Shown: positions 62,466 through 64,000 of the stretch, one piece after another
Numbering within the stretch: the stretch's first letter is position 1
How the letters are laid out: every line of letters begins with the position of its first letter
Assembly: GCF_012027495.1 (NCBI RefSeq)
Contig: NZ_SNUK01000004.1
Span: forward strand, 124,001-188,000
Direction: 5' to 3'
DNA from: Thermococcus sp. JdF3
GTDB lineage: Archaea > Methanobacteriota_B > Thermococci > Thermococcales > Thermococcaceae
DNA: 64,000 bases
Notes under the pieces: model-generated
Databases searched by the model: none
Seen by the model: only the letters and a program-made list of their open reading frames with translations
Told to the model about the DNA's origin: nothing
Program-made: the position numbers and the translations under genes

Positions 62466-64000
<1,535 letters not shown>

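Overview
The window is chromosomal DNA from a hyperthermophilic euryarchaeon of the order Thermococcales, most likely a Thermococcus. The evidence is a reverse gyrase gene followed by a gene closely resembling T. kodakarensis TrmBL2, a SurR/Pdo divergon, ADP-forming acyl-CoA synthetase beta, a fused Hps-Phi gene, CGP-CTERM surface proteins, archaeal TATA boxes with GGTG-type ribosome binding sites, and a 30-bp CRISPR repeat whose crRNA strand ends in ATTGAAAG.

Layout. 1-7441: the end of topA carrying an intein, a hypothetical gene, the operon surR-ferredoxin-geranylgeranyl reductase divergent from pdo, and a P-loop protein. 7457-27662: one large CRISPR-Cas island. It holds a 38-repeat array read on the minus strand, cas2, a complete type I-A operon (csa5-cas7-cas5-cas3'-cas3''-cas8a-cas6-cas4) divergent from csa3, an adaptation operon (STAND-type ATPase-cas4-cas1), and a second effector operon of Cst type (I-B: cas6-cas8b-cas7-cas5-cas3). 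27942-37293: acyl-CoA synthetase beta, a DUF4139 surface protein, a SWIM zinc-finger protein, reverse gyrase with a second intein, and trmBL2. 37359-46745: two CGP-CTERM surface proteins with a DUF4855-like protein, a small regulator cluster, hps-phi, and an operon with a divergent FtsZ-like protein, a HAD phosphatase, an overlooked 59-residue gene, a glutamate-cyclase-like protein and an HD hydrolase. 46908-51102: a probable polymorphic toxin/immunity locus, described below. 51178-64000: housekeeping genes (aspS, pth2, truD, pgp, an M20 hydrolase, tRNA-Ala, tRNA-Val, pyrG) together with an AAA-ATPase/TOPRIM-like gene pair.

The most novel-looking region is 46908-51102. A secreted protein has a pre-toxin-like hydrophobic segment and a C-terminal domain resembling BECR-fold RNase toxins. 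It is followed by a small AT-rich gene that I read as its immunity protein. Next comes a startless remnant of a second copy of the toxin C-terminus, sharing a 36-nt identical block with the first. Last is a 635-residue protein whose N-terminal third is homologous to the candidate immunity protein and whose remainder looks like a roughly seven-bladed beta-propeller. The order toxin-immunity-orphan toxin tip-second immunity matches the cassette-displacement layout of bacterial contact-dependent toxin systems, here in an archaeon.

Other points of interest: both type IA topoisomerase genes carry inteins at the same place, two residues before the catalytic tyrosine. The adaptation operon is headed by an ATPase with repeated operator-like elements over its promoter. 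A similar TTAAC-rich element lies both in the csa5/csa3 intergenic region and in the CRISPR leader/cas2 region. Function calls rest on motifs and family knowledge; no database search was possible.
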